Positions 35,297 through 45,042 are shown, numbered from the stretch's first letter. The stretch is DNA of 64,000 nt from Bacteroides faecium (GCF_012113595.1 NZ_CP050831.1:5394001-5458000), one strand, 5' to 3'. Translations and numbers: made by a program. The notes: generated by a model not told the origin, from the sequence alone.

Positions 35297-38200
35297 ATGA
35301 AGAAACAAGAACTTTTTAACAACGAAACAGAAGGATTCCCTTACCAACGACAGCCCAAACAGGCGGGCTTGTACGACGCGGCATACGAACACGATGCCTG
35401 CGGTGTTGGTATGCTGGTAAACATTCACGGAGAAAAGTCACACGACATTGTTGAGTCGGCTTTAAAGGTATTGGAGAACATGCGCCACCGCGGCGCCGAG
35501 GGTGCGGACAACAAGACCGGAGACGGTGCAGGCATTATGTTACAAATCCCGCACGAGTTTATTTTATTACAAGGCATCCCCGTTCCGGAAAAGGGACGTT
35601 ATGGCACCGGTCTGCTTTTTCTGCCCAAAAATGAAAAAGACCAGGCAGCTATTTTGAGTATCATCATCGAAGAAATCGAAAAGGAAGGGCTTACGCTGAT
35701 GCATCTGCGGAATGTACCTACCTGCCCGGAAATCCTGGGAGAAGCGGCTTTGGCCAATGAACCGGATATCAAACAGGTATTTATCACCGGATTTACGGAA
35801 ACGGAGACTGCCGACCGCAAACTGTATCTGATTCGTAAGAGAATCGAAAATAAAGTCAGAATGTCAGCCATTCCGGCGAAAGAGGATTTTTATGTCGTTT
35901 CGCTCTCCACAAAAAGCATTATATATAAAGGTATGCTTTCGTCATTGCAACTACGCAACTATTATCCCGACCTGACGAATAGTTACTTTACCAGCGGACT
36001 GGCTTTGGTACACTCCCGTTTCAGTACCAACACGTTCCCGACATGGGGTTTGGCACAACCTTTCCGTCTCCTGGCACACAATGGTGAAATCAATACGATT
36101 CGCGGTAACCGCGGCTGGATGGAAGCCCGCGAAAGTGTACTTTCCTCTCCCACTCTCGGAGATATCAAAGAGATTCGTCCGATTATACAGCCGGGTATGA
36201 GTGACAGTGCTTCATTGGATAATGTACTGGAATTTTTAGTAATGTCGGGATTGAGCCTGCCTCACGCCATGGCAATGCTTGTACCGGAGTCTTTCAACGA
36301 GAAGAATCCCATCAGTGAAGATTTGAAATCTTTCTATGAATATCACTCTATATTAATGGAGCCCTGGGACGGACCTGCCGCCCTGCTGTTCAGCGACGGA
36401 CGTTTTGCCGGCGGTATGCTCGACCGTAACGGCCTGCGTCCCGCCCGCTATCTGATTACGAAAAATGATATGATGGTAGTAGCTTCGGAAGTCGGCGTAA
36501 TGGATTTCGAACCGGGAGATATTAAAGAAAAAGGACGGCTGCAACCGGGTAAGATTCTATTGATTGACACAGAAAAGGGCGAAATATATTACGACGGTGA
36601 ACTGAAAAAGCAATTGGCGGAAGCAAAACCTTACCGCACATGGCTGGCTACCAACCGTATCGAACTGGACGAATTGAAAAGCGGGCGCAAAGTGTCTCAT
36701 CATGTAGAAAACTATGACCGGATGCTCCGTACTTTCGGTTATTCAAAAGAGGACATCGAAAGACTGATTATGCCTATGGCAAGCACCGGCGCAGAGCCTA
36801 TCCATTCAATGGGCAACGATACCCCGTTGGCTGTACTTTCGGACAAGCCGCAATTGCTCTACAATTATTTCCGCCAGCAATTCGCCCAAGTGACGAATCC
36901 GCCGATTGACCCGCTACGCGAGGAACTGGTGATGTCATTGACGGAATATATCGGTGCTGTCGGCATGAATATTCTGACACCGAGCGAAAGCCATTGTAAG
37001 ATGGTGCGTCTGAACCATCCGATTCTAAGCAATACTCAATTGGATATTTTATGTAATATCCGCTATAAAGGTTTTAAGACTGTAAAGCTTCCGATGCTTT
37101 TTGAAGTAGCGAAAGGAAAAGCCGGGCTTCAGGAAGCACTGGGCGGACTTTGCAAAATGGCGGAAGAATCCGTGACGGAAGGCGTGAACTATATCATTCT
37201 GAGTGACCGTGATGTGGATGCCGACCATGCAGTAATCCCGTCCCTTCTGGCGGTAAGCGCTGTTCATCATCATCTGATTTCCGTTGGAAAACGTGTGCAG
37301 ACGGCACTGGTAGTAGAAAGCGGTGAAATACGCGAAGTGATGCACGCAGCCTTATTACTCGGCTTCGGAGCAAGCGCATTGAATCCGTATATGGCATTTG
37401 CGGTACTTGACCAATTGGTGAAAGATAGAGATATTCAATTGGACTATGCTACGGCTGAGAAGAATTATATCAAGTCCATCTGCAAAGGTCTGTTCAAGAT
37501 TATGAGCAAGATGGGTATCTCCACCATCCGTTCATACCGCGGTGCAAAGATTTTCGAAGCTGTCGGTTTGAGCGAAGAGTTAAGCAAGGCTTATTTCGGG
37601 GGACTCGGTTCACCAATCGGGGGTATCCGTCTGGAAGAGATTGCCAGAGACGCCATTGCTTTTCATGAGGAAGGAGTGGGAGAAGTTGAGAATGGAGAGT
37701 TGAGAGTGGAGAGTTGCCATGCGGAGTCTCACTCTCCACTCTCAACTCTCCATTCTCAACTTCTTACCGGTTTATATTCATTCCGCAAAGACGGAGAAAA
37801 GCATGCATGGAATCCCGAAACCATCAGTACGCTGCAATTGGCTACCCGGTTGGGCAGTTATAAGAAATTCAAGGAATATACTCACTTGGTGGATGACAAG
37901 GAGAAACCTATCTTCCTGCGTGATTTCCTGGGATTCCGCCGCAATCCGATTTCTATCGACCAGGTGGAGCCGGTAGAGAATATTTTGCACCGTTTTGTTA
38001 CGGGTGCCATGTCTTTCGGCTCTATCAGCAAAGAAGCTCACGAGGCAATGGCTATCGCCATGAATAAGATTCACGGACGCAGTAATACTGGTGAGGGCGG
38101 TGAAGACGCTTCCCGTTTTCAACCGCTACCGGACGGCAGTTCTTTGCGAAGTGCAATCAAGCAGGTTGCTTCGGGACGTTTCGGTGTAACGGCGGAATAT

Positions 38201-39901
38201 TTGGTTAATGCTGACGAGATTCAGATTAAGATAGCCCAAGGGGCAAAGCCGGGTGAAGGCGGACAACTTCCGGGATTCAAAGTAAACGACGTGATTGCCA
38301 AGACACGCCACTCTATTCCGGGAATTTCTCTGATTTCTCCCCCGCCTCATCACGATATTTATTCGATTGAGGATTTGGCTCAATTGATTTTCGATTTGAA
38401 GAACGTAAATCCACAGGCCAAAATCAGTGTGAAACTGGTCGCGGAAAGTGGTGTAGGCACGATTGCCGCAGGTGTGGCAAAGGCAAAAGCGGACTTAATC
38501 GTTATTTCCGGTGCCGAAGGTGGTACGGGAGCTTCTCCCGCTTCTTCTATCCGTTATGCGGGTATCTCTCCCGAACTGGGATTGAGCGAGACACAGCAGA
38601 CATTGGTACTGAACGGACTCCGTGGCCAGGTGGTTCTGCAAGCTGACGGGCAATTGAAAACCGGACGGGATATTATCTTAATGGCATTGATGGGAGCCGA
38701 AGAATATGGCTTTGCCACCTCTGCACTGATTGTATTAGGTTGTGTGATGATGCGTAAATGTCATCAGAATACTTGTCCTGTAGGAGTTGCCACACAGAAT
38801 GAGGAATTACGTAAACGTTTCCACGGACGCAGTGAATATTTAGTCAATTTCTTCACGTTCCTGGCGCAGGAAGTCCGTGAACATCTGGCTGAAATGGGAT
38901 TTACCCGGCTGGATGATATTATCGGACGTACAGACTTGATTGAACGTAAATCCGTAGCGGACGACCCGAATCCGAAGCATGCGTTGATTGATTTCACCAG
39001 GATGCTGGCACGTATTGATAATGCTGCCGCTATCCGTCATGTCACCGACCAGGAGCATGGAATCTCTACTGTAAAGGATGTGGCTATCATTGATGCCGCC
39101 CAAGATGCCATCGAACATGAGAAAGAAATCTCTTTAGAATATACGATTGCGAATACAGACCGTGCAATAGGTGCTATGCTTTCGGGAGTAATCGCGAAGA
39201 AGCATGGAGCTAAGGGATTGCCGGAACATACGTTGAATGTGAAATTCAAAGGTTCGGCAGGGCAGTCTTTCGGTGCATTCCTTGTGCCGGGTGTCAACTT
39301 TAAACTGGAAGGGGAAGCGAACGACTATTTGGGCAAGGGTCTGAGCGGCGGACGTATCGCCGTACTTCCCCCTATCCGCAGCAATTTCGAAGCTGATAAA
39401 AATACAATTGCCGGCAATACTTTGCTTTATGGCGCCACAAGTGGTGAAGTGTATATCAACGGCCGTGTAGGAGAACGTTTTGCCGTACGTAATTCGGGTG
39501 CCGTCGCCGTAGTGGAAGGTGTAGGCGACCACTGTTGCGAATATATGACCGGCGGACGCGTTGTAGTCCTCGGACAAACCGGACGCAACTTTGCAGCCGG
39601 CATGAGTGGCGGTGTAGCCTATGTATGGAACAAAGACGGCAACTTCGATTATTTCTGTAATATGGAGATGGTGGAATTGTCCCTTATCGAAGAAGCAAGC
39701 TACCGGAAGGAGTTACACGAACTGATTCGCCAGCACTACCTGTACACGGGCTCCAAACTGGCACGAACAATGCTTGACGACTGGAATCATTATGTAGACC
39801 AATTCATCCAGGTAGTACCTATCGAATACAAAAAAGTATTGCAGGAAGAACAGATGAAAAAGTTACAACAGAAAATTGCAGACATGCAAAGAGACTATTA
39901 A
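35297..39901 (+). CDS. gltB: glutamate synthase large subunit, with in-frame palindromic insertion
   Basis: The 1534-residue protein has a short propeptide before Cys35 (DACGVGM), the class II glutaminase domain (about 35-430), a central domain, the FMN-binding synthase domain (about 840-1200, with GAEGGTGASPASS and a CHQNTCPVGVATQ iron-sulfur cluster) and the GXGXG domain at the C-terminus. It makes glutamate from glutamine and 2-oxoglutarate with GltD. Residues about 796-823 (EVENGELRVES through STLHSQLL) are encoded by an 82-base perfect palindrome with a 16-base loop. They sit in a loop at the edge of the synthase domain and leave the frame open. Confidence 0.96.
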   Translation: MKKQELFNNETEGFPYQRQPKQAGLYDAAYEHDACGVGMLVNIHGEKSHDIVESALKVLENMRHRGAEGADNKTGDGAGIMLQIPHEFILLQGIPVPEKGRYGTGLLFLPKNEKDQAAILSIIIEEIEKEGLTLMHLRNVPTCPEILGEAALANEPDIKQVFITGFTETETADRKLYLIRKRIENKVRMSAIPAKEDFYVVSLSTKSIIYKGMLSSLQLRNYYPDLTNSYFTSGLALVHSRFSTNTFPTWGLAQPFRLLAHNGEINTIRGNRGWMEARESVLSSPTLGDIKEIRPIIQPGMSDSASLDNVLEFLVMSGLSLPHAMAMLVPESFNEKNPISEDLKSFYEYHSILMEPWDGPAALLFSDGRFAGGMLDRNGLRPARYLITKNDMMVVASEVGVMDFEPGDIKEKGRLQPGKILLIDTEKGEIYYDGELKKQLAEAKPYRTWLATNRIELDELKSGRKVSHHVENYDRMLRTFGYSKEDIERLIMPMASTGAEPIHSMGNDTPLAVLSDKPQLLYNYFRQQFAQVTNPPIDPLREELVMSLTEYIGAVGMNILTPSESHCKMVRLNHPILSNTQLDILCNIRYKGFKTVKLPMLFEVAKGKAGLQEALGGLCKMAEESVTEGVNYIILSDRDVDADHAVIPSLLAVSAVHHHLISVGKRVQTALVVESGEIREVMHAALLLGFGASALNPYMAFAVLDQLVKDRDIQLDYATAEKNYIKSICKGLFKIMSKMGISTIRSYRGAKIFEAVGLSEELSKAYFGGLGSPIGGIRLEEIARDAIAFHEEGVGEVENGELRVESCHAESHSPLSTLHSQLLTGLYSFRKDGEKHAWNPETISTLQLATRLGSYKKFKEYTHLVDDKEKPIFLRDFLGFRRNPISIDQVEPVENILHRFVTGAMSFGSISKEAHEAMAIAMNKIHGRSNTGEGGEDASRFQPLPDGSSLRSAIKQVASGRFGVTAEYLVNADEIQIKIAQGAKPGEGGQLPGFKVNDVIAKTRHSIPGISLISPPPHHDIYSIEDLAQLIFDLKNVNPQAKISVKLVAESGVGTIAAGVAKAKADLIVISGAEGGTGASPASSIRYAGISPELGLSETQQTLVLNGLRGQVVLQADGQLKTGRDIILMALMGAEEYGFATSALIVLGCVMMRKCHQNTCPVGVATQNEELRKRFHGRSEYLVNFFTFLAQEVREHLAEMGFTRLDDIIGRTDLIERKSVADDPNPKHALIDFTRMLARIDNAAAIRHVTDQEHGISTVKDVAIIDAAQDAIEHEKEISLEYTIANTDRAIGAMLSGVIAKKHGAKGLPEHTLNVKFKGSAGQSFGAFLVPGVNFKLEGEANDYLGKGLSGGRIAVLPPIRSNFEADKNTIAGNTLLYGATSGEVYINGRVGERFAVRNSGAVAVVEGVGDHCCEYMTGGRVVVLGQTGRNFAAGMSGGVAYVWNKDGNFDYFCNMEMVELSLIEEASYRKELHELIRQHYLYTGSKLARTMLDDWNHYVDQFIQVVPIEYKKVLQEEQMKKLQQKIADMQRDY
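37682..37763 (+). repeat. 82-base palindromic element inside gltB
   Basis: The left arm 37682-37714 and right arm 37731-37763 are perfect 33-bp inverted copies of a GAAGTTGAGAATG-GAGAGTTGAGAG-type sequence, with a 16-base loop between. Related arms are in carA and dapF. The element is translated through in frame. Confidence 0.92.
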
Positions 39902-39909
39902 CCGGCAAC

Positions 39910-39942
39910 CGGCAAGGTGCCGGATCCAGGTTTCCATGCGGA
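39910..39942 (+). promoter_or_regulatory. 33-nt structured motif between gltB and gltD
   Basis: Starting 8 bases after the gltB stop, the sequence CGGCAAGGT, then CCAGGTTTCC, then TGCGGA matches 27 of 33 positions without gaps to 57282-57314 in the glnK-amtB gap. A CCGGCA-AGG-TGCCGG hairpin can form at 39909-39923. Function unknown. Confidence 0.6.
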
Positions 39943-39965
39943 ACTAAAATTAAACTTAAAAGAAA

Positions 39966-41312
39966 ATGGGAGACTCTAAAGCTTTTTTAAATATACCTCG
40001 ACAGGAAGCGGGATACCGCCCTGTGAGCGAACGAATCACTGATTATAGTCAGGTAGAACAGACGTTGAATACAAACAGCCGTAAGTTGCAGGCATCCCGC
40101 TGCATGGACTGCGGCGTACCTTTCTGCCACTGGGCTTGCCCGATAGGGAATAAACAACCGGAATGGCAGGATGCCTTATTCAAGGGAAAATGGAGAGAGG
40201 CATACGAAGTTTTGTCATCCACTTGTGATTTTCCTGAATTTACAGGACGTATCTGCCCTGCCCTCTGCGAAAAGTCTTGTGTATTAAAACTGTCATGCGA
40301 CCAACCTGTGACAATTCGTGAAAATGAGGCGGCTATTGTTGAAGCAGCCTTTCGCGAGGGATATATACAGGTACAAAAGCCGAAAAGAAACGGAAAAAAA
40401 GTTGCGGTAATTGGTGCAGGCCCTGCCGGACTGGTTGTAGCGAACCAGTTGAACCTGAAAGGATACAGTGTCACATTATTTGACAAAGACGAAGCACCCG
40501 GCGGACTGCTCCGCTTCGGTATCCCCAACTTCAAACTGGATAAGAATGTGATTGACCGACGCATGAATATATTAGCAGCGGAAGGAATCAAGTTCGAAAT
40601 GGGGGTAGAAATTGATGTCAATCATCTGCCGGAAGGGTTCGATGCTTACTGCATTTGCACAGGTACACCAACAGCACGAGATTTAACTATTCCGGGAAGG
40701 GAATTGAAAGGTATTCATTTTGCCCTCGAAATGCTGGCGCAACAAAACAGGATTTTGGAAGGACAGACTTTCCCAAAAGATAAATTAGTGAATGCCAAAG
40801 GAAAAAAGGTGCTTGTCATCGGTGGTGGAGATACCGGTTCGGATTGTATCGGAACCAGTGTACGCCAGGGAGCTATCAGTGTAACTCAAATTGAAATCAT
40901 GCCTAAACCGCCTGTGGGACATAATCCGGCTACTCCGTGGCCGCAATGGCCGATAGTCTTCAAAACAACTTCCAGCCATGAAGAAGGGTGCACACGACGC
41001 TGGTGCCTGACTTCCAATCAGTTCCTCGGAAAGAACGGAAAGGTGACAGGTGTAGAGGTGGAAGAGGTAGAATGGATTCCGGCAACAGACGGTGGACGTC
41101 CGGCAATGAAACCTACCGGAAAAAAAGAGGTAATCGAAGTGGATATGGTATTGCTGGCTATGGGATTCTTGAAACCGGAACAACCGCAATTTGCTGATAA
41201 TGTATTTCTTGCCGGAGATGCAGCTACCGGAGCCAGTCTGGTAGTACGTGCCATGGCAGGCGGACGGAAAGCGGCTGCGGAAATAGATGCTTATTTAACA
41301 ACCAAAAATTAA
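39966..41312 (+). CDS. gltD: glutamate synthase small subunit
   Basis: The 448-residue FAD/NADPH oxidoreductase has the N-terminal iron-sulfur motif (CMDCGVPFCHWACP, then CPALCEKSC). Two Rossmann loops follow, VAVIGAGPAGLVVAN for FAD and VLVIGGGDTGSDC for NADPH, and the FAD-contact FLAGDAATGASLVV is at the C-terminus. It supplies electrons to GltB. It follows gltB by 64 bases and precedes asnB by 4 bases. Confidence 0.96.
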   Translation: MGDSKAFLNIPRQEAGYRPVSERITDYSQVEQTLNTNSRKLQASRCMDCGVPFCHWACPIGNKQPEWQDALFKGKWREAYEVLSSTCDFPEFTGRICPALCEKSCVLKLSCDQPVTIRENEAAIVEAAFREGYIQVQKPKRNGKKVAVIGAGPAGLVVANQLNLKGYSVTLFDKDEAPGGLLRFGIPNFKLDKNVIDRRMNILAAEGIKFEMGVEIDVNHLPEGFDAYCICTGTPTARDLTIPGRELKGIHFALEMLAQQNRILEGQTFPKDKLVNAKGKKVLVIGGGDTGSDCIGTSVRQGAISVTQIEIMPKPPVGHNPATPWPQWPIVFKTTSSHEEGCTRRWCLTSNQFLGKNGKVTGVEVEEVEWIPATDGGRPAMKPTGKKEVIEVDMVLLAMGFLKPEQPQFADNVFLAGDAATGASLVVRAMAGGRKAAAEIDAYLTTKN

Positions 41313-41316
41313 AGTT

Positions 41317-42984
41317 ATGTGTGGAATAGCAGGTATACTCAATATAAAAGCTCAGACCAAAGAGCTAAGAGACAAAGCACTGAAAATGGCTCAGAAAATC
41401 CGTCATCGCGGACCGGACTGGAGCGGAATCTATGTAGGCGGAAGTGTCATCCTGGCACATGAACGTCTTTCTATTGTCGACCCGCAAAGTGGCGGGCAAC
41501 CCTTATACTCACCCGACCGTAAACAGGTGCTCGCCGTAAACGGTGAAATCTACAACCACCGTGATATTCGTGCAAAATATGCCGGAAAATATGATTTCCA
41601 GACAGGAAGTGATTGTGAGGTTATTCTTGCCCTTTATAAAGATAAAGGTATTCATTTCCTGGAAGACATCAGTGGTATCTTTGCCTTTGTCCTTTATGAC
41701 GAAGAGAAAGATGAGTTCCTGATTGCCCGCGACCCTATCGGCGTTATACCTTTATATATAGGTAAAGATAAAGAGGGGAAAATCTACTTCGGCAGCGAAC
41801 TGAAAGCGCTTGAAGGATTTTGTGACGAATATGAGGTATTCCTTCCCGGACATTACTATTATAGTAAAGAGGGAAAGATGAAACGCTGGTATTCGCGCGA
41901 CTGGACAGAATATGAAACTGTAAAAGACAACGATGCCCGAACCGCCGATGTAAAAACAGCATTAGAAGATGCCGTTCATCGCCAGTTGATGAGTGACGTA
42001 CCTTATGGAGTACTTCTTTCCGGCGGTCTGGACAGTTCTGTCATTTCCGCTATCGCCAAGAAATATGCAGCCAAACGTATAGAAACAGACGGAGCAAGCG
42101 ATGCCTGGTGGCCGCAACTTCACTCTTTTGCCATCGGTCTGAAAGGCGCGCCCGATTTGATAAAAGCGCGTGAAGTCGCTGAATATATCGGAACAGTGCA
42201 TCACGAAATAAACTACACCGTGCAGGAAGGGCTGGATGCGATTCGTGACGTTATCTATTTCATCGAAACGTATGACGTAACTACCGTGCGGGCTTCTACT
42301 CCTATGTATCTGCTGGCACGTGTCATCAAGTCCATGGGTATCAAAATGGTGTTGAGCGGTGAAGGTGCCGATGAAGTTTTTGGTGGTTATCTCTACTTTC
42401 ACAAAGCCCCTACTCCGCAGGCGTTCCACGAAGAAACGGTACGCAAACTTTCAAAATTGCATATGTATGACTGTCTCCGCGCTAACAAGAGTTTATCTGC
42501 CTGGGGAGTAGAAGGACGTGTTCCTTTCCTTGATAAGGAGTTTCTTGATGTGGCAATGACGTTGAACCCGAAGGCTAAAATGTGCCCCGGAAAGGATATT
42601 GAAAAAAGAATCGTACGTGAGGCTTTCGCCGATATGCTGCCGGAAAGCGTAGCATGGAGACAGAAAGAACAGTTCAGTGACGGTGTGGGATATTCCTGGA
42701 TTGATACATTGAAAGAAATAACAACCGCTGCCGTAAGTGACGAACAAATGGCACATGCAACCGAACGTTTCCCCATCAATACTCCGCAAAACAAGGAAGA
42801 ATATTATTATCGCAGCATCTTTGAAGAACATTTCCCCAGTGAAAGTGCGGCTCGTAGCGTACCGAGTGTTCCCAGCGTAGCCTGCTCTACGGCAGAAGCG
42901 CTGGCATGGGATATTGCCTTCAGAAATCTGAATGAGCCAAGCGGACGCGCGGTAAAAGGGATACATGAAGAAGCCTATACTTAA
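41317..42984 (+). CDS. asnB: asparagine synthase (glutamine-hydrolysing)
   Basis: The 555-residue enzyme begins MCGIAGILN with Cys2 as the glutaminase nucleophile. The ATP-pyrophosphatase domain carries VLLSGGLDSS and the VLSGEGADEVFGGY motif. It transfers glutamine amide nitrogen to aspartate. It is the third gene of the gltB-gltD-asnB operon, which couples glutamate and asparagine synthesis to glutamine supply. Length is typical of AsnB. Confidence 0.96.
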   Translation: MCGIAGILNIKAQTKELRDKALKMAQKIRHRGPDWSGIYVGGSVILAHERLSIVDPQSGGQPLYSPDRKQVLAVNGEIYNHRDIRAKYAGKYDFQTGSDCEVILALYKDKGIHFLEDISGIFAFVLYDEEKDEFLIARDPIGVIPLYIGKDKEGKIYFGSELKALEGFCDEYEVFLPGHYYYSKEGKMKRWYSRDWTEYETVKDNDARTADVKTALEDAVHRQLMSDVPYGVLLSGGLDSSVISAIAKKYAAKRIETDGASDAWWPQLHSFAIGLKGAPDLIKAREVAEYIGTVHHEINYTVQEGLDAIRDVIYFIETYDVTTVRASTPMYLLARVIKSMGIKMVLSGEGADEVFGGYLYFHKAPTPQAFHEETVRKLSKLHMYDCLRANKSLSAWGVEGRVPFLDKEFLDVAMTLNPKAKMCPGKDIEKRIVREAFADMLPESVAWRQKEQFSDGVGYSWIDTLKEITTAAVSDEQMAHATERFPINTPQNKEEYYYRSIFEEHFPSESAARSVPSVPSVACSTAEALAWDIAFRNLNEPSGRAVKGIHEEAYT

Positions 42985-43058
42985 CTTGTCGAAAAGTAAT
43001 AGGATGGATTATTTCTGTTACTCTTTTGTAGCATTTCTATTCTAAAATCCCAAGGATT

Positions 43059-43103
43059 AACGCAGATTAGCATATTATTGTCTGATTTGCGTTTTCTTTT
43101 TTA
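43059..43103 (+). terminator. terminator of gltB-gltD-asnB
   Basis: AACGCAGAT near 43059 pairs with ATTTGCGTT near 43085-43093 in an imperfect stem, followed by a T-rich run to 43103. It lies about 75 bases after the asnB stop. Confidence 0.65.
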
Positions 43104-43111
43104 TACTTTTG
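43104..43111 (+). promoter_or_regulatory. -7 box of the glycerophosphodiesterase gene
   Basis: TACTTTTG matches TAnnTTTG 46 bases before the gene start, immediately after the upstream terminator. TTG at 43078-43080 is 23 bases upstream, a little far for a -33 element. Confidence 0.5.
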
Positions 43112-43157
43112 AAGCCAAACCCAATTAAATCTATTAAACCTTTTAAAGACCAAACAA

Positions 43158-43922
43158 ATGAATTTAAAGAAAATGATGATGGCTTCCGCCCTTTTAGTAA
43201 CTGCTTGCTGTATGCAGGCACAGACAAAAGTAATTGCCCACCGTGGTTTTTGGAAAACCCCGGGTTCATCACAAAACAGTATTACCGCACTTCAAAAAGC
43301 AGATTCCATCGGATGCTACGGTTCAGAATTTGATGTATGGATTGCCAAAGATAATAAACTGATTGTCAACCATGACCCCGTTTATAAAATGCGGCCGATG
43401 GAATATTCCAAAGGGGATGCACTGACTGGGCTGAAACTCTCTAACGGAGAAAACCTGCCTAGTCTAAAGCAGTATTTGGAAGCTGGGAAAAAGTGCAATA
43501 CCCAATTAATACTCGAGCTTAAAGCACACAGTACCAAGAAACGTGAAACTAAAGCTGTGCAGGAAATTTTGGCTATGGTAAAGAGTATGGGATTGGAGAG
43601 CCGCATGGAATATATTACTTTCTCCCTGCATGCCATGAAAGAATTTATCCGCCTGGCACCTGCCGGAACCCCAGTATTTTATCTGAACGGTGATTTATCT
43701 CCGAAAGAATTAAAAGAGCTTGGTGCTGCGGGTCTTGACTATCATATGGGAGTGATTAAAAAACACCCCGAATGGATTAAAGAAGCTCATGACCTTGGCT
43801 TGAAAGTCAATGTATGGACAGTGGACGAGGCAGAAGACATGAAGTGGCTGATTGAGAATAAAGTAGACTTCATTACTACCAATGAGCCGGTTGTATTACA
43901 AGAAGAATTAAAGAAGTTCTAA
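43158..43922 (+). CDS. secreted glycerophosphodiester phosphodiesterase family protein
   Basis: The 254-residue protein has an N-terminal signal peptide (to about residue 22). The GDPD active-site elements follow: AHRGFWKTPGSSQNS with the His-Arg pair, EFDVWIAKDNKLIVNHD with the metal ligands Glu and Asp and the second His, and LILELKAH. The TIM-barrel end reads VNVWTVDEAEDMKWL. It should cleave glycerophosphodiesters in the periplasm. It stands alone between terminators, and the exact substrate is uncertain. Confidence 0.9.
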   Translation: MNLKKMMMASALLVTACCMQAQTKVIAHRGFWKTPGSSQNSITALQKADSIGCYGSEFDVWIAKDNKLIVNHDPVYKMRPMEYSKGDALTGLKLSNGENLPSLKQYLEAGKKCNTQLILELKAHSTKKRETKAVQEILAMVKSMGLESRMEYITFSLHAMKEFIRLAPAGTPVFYLNGDLSPKELKELGAAGLDYHMGVIKKHPEWIKEAHDLGLKVNVWTVDEAEDMKWLIENKVDFITTNEPVVLQEELKKF

Positions 43923-43992
43923 TCCTAAAAGGATACTTTTTTTAATCTAAAAGCCACTATCACGTAAATTCAAGATACGTGATAGTGGCTTT
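43922..43992. terminator. two stacked terminator hairpins
   Basis: ATCC-TAAAA-GGAT at 43922-43934 is followed by a T run. A 17-bp perfect stem follows (43950-43966 with 43976-43992), bounded by A and T residues on both sides. The second can serve both the rightward phosphodiesterase gene and the leftward gene that ends at 43998. Confidence 0.8.
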
Positions 43993-43997
43993 ATCAA

Positions 43998-44492
43998 TTA
44001 CATTATTCTATATTCTTCCTTCACCAACTTATTCCATCTCTGAAACGCCCGCATGAGACTTTCCTCTTGCACCAATTCTTCCATTCCGTAATACTCTACA
44101 AACCGGTGCATGGACTTTTTATACATCACTCCTTTATTGAACCTGTTGTCCTGCAGGTAGCGGTACAGTTCCGCCTTCATCTCCGTCTCTATCTCCTTTT
44201 CTATAACCAACAGACTATCCCGCCCGATATAATTATACGTTTCGGGCGACTTCCCGGCTCTCGGACTTGGCAATACGAAACAAATATTCCCCGTCTCTTT
44301 CCACGGCGCGCCTTTAGGATGCGGCACTGTCGACTGATACAGCAGATGATATATCGGGCTGATATGTGAAAGATGAATAGGAACAGAACTTTGCGGCGAC
44401 GAGCCACTTTTTGAGAGTTCTAAACACTGTCCGTAACGGACGTACATGTACCTTGCCAGATACGGCTTGACGGCAAACGTAATTGTAACCAT
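43998..44492 (-). CDS. protein of unknown function
   Basis: I do not recognise this 164-residue protein. It has no signal peptide or membrane segment. The N-terminal third contains a beta-rich VTITFAVKPYLARYMYVRYG segment and a Ser/Pro/His-rich stretch. The C-terminal half is charged and helical (EKEIETEMKAELYRYLQDNRFNKG) and ends MRAFQRWNKLVKEEYRIM. It stands alone between a bidirectional terminator and a palindrome-rich gap leading to the fimbrial invertase. A link to that module or to a small mobile element is possible but unsupported. Confidence 0.6.
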   Translation of the reverse strand: MVTITFAVKPYLARYMYVRYGQCLELSKSGSSPQSSVPIHLSHISPIYHLLYQSTVPHPKGAPWKETGNICFVLPSPRAGKSPETYNYIGRDSLLVIEKEIETEMKAELYRYLQDNRFNKGVMYKKSMHRFVEYYGMEELVQEESLMRAFQRWNKLVKEEYRIM

Positions 44493-45042
44493 GGGAATTA
44501 AAATGTGGTTTGTAATAAAAACTTATGTACAGACAGCACTTGTGGCTGTGAATTCCGTTTGATTTGCAGAGAAAACTCCTATGGCTTTCGGGGACGGAAT
44601 TCTGAATCTGTAAGACGTTGATATACAATTGGTTACTACTGCCTATTTTGGTTTAAAACCAAAGCACCGTTCCTTTAAAAGGAAGACGCCGTTCCTCACC
44701 GAGGAAACGGTCGTTTCTCGGTGAGGAATGAAGCCTTCCTTTAAATCCGGGCGCAAAACTAGCCGCAATATTCTGATTTTTCAAAAATAAGGCGTGCGGT
44801 AAATTGTTGTATTTGTAATGAAATGTCTTAATCTTCGTATCTAATTATTAATTGCGCGCGCAGGACATGCGGCCATTGTTCGATAATATATCTAAAAAGC
44901 GAAAATGAATATTAACTAAATTTGTCCATTGGGGTAAAAAGCTGAAAATGCGCGGCCGTGGGTAAACAATCCTTTCCCAGCCGTTTTTATATCCCTTAAA
45001 CATTTCATATCTAATCATATAACTCTAAAAAAAAGATTATCA
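44493..45042. other. 550-base gap with nested palindromes, no gene
   Basis: No convincing coding region was seen. The interval 44646-44750 is dense with palindromes. The remaining sequence on either side is AT-rich and should contain the promoter of the rightward invertase gene, but no clear TAnnTTTG with proper -33 was identified near 45043. Confidence 0.6.
44646..44750. repeat. run of palindromes upstream of the fimbrial invertase
   Basis: In order: TTTGGTTTAAAACCAAA (44647-44663), TTCCTTTAAAAGGAA (44670-44684), and TTCCTCACCGAGGAAACG near 44692. The last is imperfectly inverted as CGTTTCTCGGTGAGGAA near 44712, and another TTCCTTTAAA follows near 44735. The units could fold into stacked hairpins on either strand. 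Confidence 0.75.

Noticed and set aside
37682..37763. Intein or group II intron in gltB
   Set aside because: The element is only 82 bases, lacks splicing motifs, and is simply translated in frame.
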